Source: Spirochaetales bacterium
GTDB taxonomy: Bacteria; Spirochaetota; Spirochaetia; Sphaerochaetales; Sphaerochaetaceae
Assembly (NCBI GenBank): GCA_012519115.1
Contig: JAAYQW010000004.1
Span: forward strand, 1 to 38,825
Direction of reading: 5' to 3'
Length of the DNA: 38,825 bases
Shown: positions 38,290 to 38,825 of the stretch, piece by piece
How positions within the stretch are numbered: position 1 is the first letter of the stretch
How the letters are laid out: each line of letters opens with the position of its first letter
Program-made: the position numbers and the translations under genes
The notes under the pieces: generated by a model
What the model was told of the DNA's origin: nothing
The model's input: only the letters and a program-made list of their open reading frames with translations
Database searches by the model: none

Positions 38290-38825
38290 CTATTTGAGCA
38301 GTTCGGCGATATTTGAACGGACCATCTCTTCAAGACTTCCTCGTCCCCCGCGGTCCGGGAGGTTGCGCCACGTCACGATTCTGCTCTTTGGAGAGACTTC
38401 CAAAGCGGGAGGAGCGACGGGGTTGTGGATATTGTCGATGATGATATCGATATCGCCTTTGGCGATTTCGGCAAGCTGAGCCGCCGTCAGCGGTGCCGGA
38501 CCGAACGTTCCGACCACGTTGAGACCAAGATCCTTCGCAAGGTATACCTGCATCGCGTGACAGTAGACGTTCTTCCGATCGAGACCTTTTTCAGCTACGT
38601 TCTCCTTCCCTTCGAGAATCCCCTTTTCGTAGGTCGCGAAGCGGACCGTGTTTTTCGCTTCGGTTCCGAAGATCTTGGCAAGCTTGGCGCTCTGGGTCCG
38701 GACGTTTTCAATCGAGTTGTTCGTCTGGATGTGGATGAGAGCCGACTCATCTTTCTTGATCGTCGTTCCCATCGACTTCATCATCACCTCGTATCCTGCA
38801 TAGAGGAAGTATTCGGCGTTGTTGA
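38290..38825 (-). CDS. Metal-type ABC solute-binding protein, 5' end cut by window edge
   Basis: The visible C-terminal 178 codons run off the right edge in frame; the upstream part reads NNAEYFLYAGYEVMMKSMG, so an ATG at 38787 is internal and not the start. The segment resembles the second lobe of ZnuA/TroA-type (cluster A-I) binding proteins: VYCHAMQVYLAKDLGLNVVGTFG, then PLTAAQLAEIAKGDIDIIIDNIHNPVA, ending EEMVRSNIAELLK. Such proteins deliver zinc or manganese to an ABC importer; permease and ATPase genes may lie beyond the edge or elsewhere. Ligand is inferred only from the family. Confidence 0.65.
   Translation of the reverse strand, partial: NNAEYFLYAGYEVMMKSMGTTIKKDESALIHIQTNNSIENVRTQSAKLAKIFGTEAKNTVRFATYEKGILEGKENVAEKGLDRKNVYCHAMQVYLAKDLGLNVVGTFGPAPLTAAQLAEIAKGDIDIIIDNIHNPVAPPALEVSPKSRIVTWRNLPDRGGRGSLEEMVRSNIAELLK

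Overview
The window looks like chromosomal DNA of a free-living, sugar-fermenting spirochaete, most like Sphaerochaeta or a relative. This is inferred from gene content and protein style: uronate catabolism, a PnrA/BMP-type nucleoside importer, a DUF362 protein and ROK/IclR/FadR-type regulators. No rRNA or taxonomic marker is present. Coding density is very high, with many 4-nt start/stop overlaps and several tail-to-tail overlaps between convergent genes. Codon use and GC are even except in an AT-rich stretch at about 30.8-31.4 kb.

Layout. (1) 2-939: a type I-E-like CRISPR array of 16 repeats and 15 spacers that reaches the left edge. Its degenerate last repeat marks the leader-distal end, so the leader and any cas genes should lie to the left, outside the window. 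(2) 988-5701: a membrane M28 peptidase, a YigZ/IMPACT protein, a membrane-anchored zinc-ribbon Nudix hydrolase, then deoC overlapping a thymidine-kinase-like gene. (3) 5762-19225: a pectin/galacturonate block. It holds a frameshifted TIM-barrel isomerase, a cytoplasmic GH28 polygalacturonase, kdgA (fused to a VOC-like domain) divergent from kdgK, an acyltransferase, an unknown protein, a deletion remnant of a Gfo/Idh/MocA oxidoreductase, and the operon BASS transporter-uxaA-uxaC-iclR. A small ORF and a GH105 hydrolase are divergent from that operon. (4) 19398-27634: a nucleoside operon with a BMP-family binding protein, a double ABC ATPase, two permeases and a purine nucleoside phosphorylase, followed by a cupin, an SDR, a phosphoesterase and a ParB-like protein. 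(5) 27631-32748: a flavodoxin, an orphan ABC ATPase, two tandem FadR-type GntR paralogues, an AT-rich gap, two distantly similar secreted proteins and a candidate structured small RNA. (6) 32724-38825: a ROK repressor, htpG, a DUF362 protein, an iron-type alcohol dehydrogenase, and a solute-binding protein cut by the right edge.

How the parts work together. GH28 and GH105 should release galacturonate and unsaturated uronate sugars inside the cell. UxaC, UxaA, KdgK and KdgA then take galacturonate to pyruvate and glyceraldehyde-3-phosphate. The tagaturonate reductase step (UxaB) is not in the window. Two identical-arm 15-bp palindromes (9011-9025 and 17726-17740) sit at the kdgA/kdgK and transporter-operon promoters and are probably the sites of the IclR regulator encoded in the same operon. 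The BMP/ABC/PNP set with deoC and the thymidine kinase suggests active nucleoside salvage.

The most general unusual signal is that at least eight genes have a -10-like hexamer only 5-8 nt before the ATG and no convincing ribosome binding site. This suggests that leaderless transcription is common in this genome. The candidate small RNA at 32632-32748, the IclR regulon and the secreted-protein pair are the other main leads.
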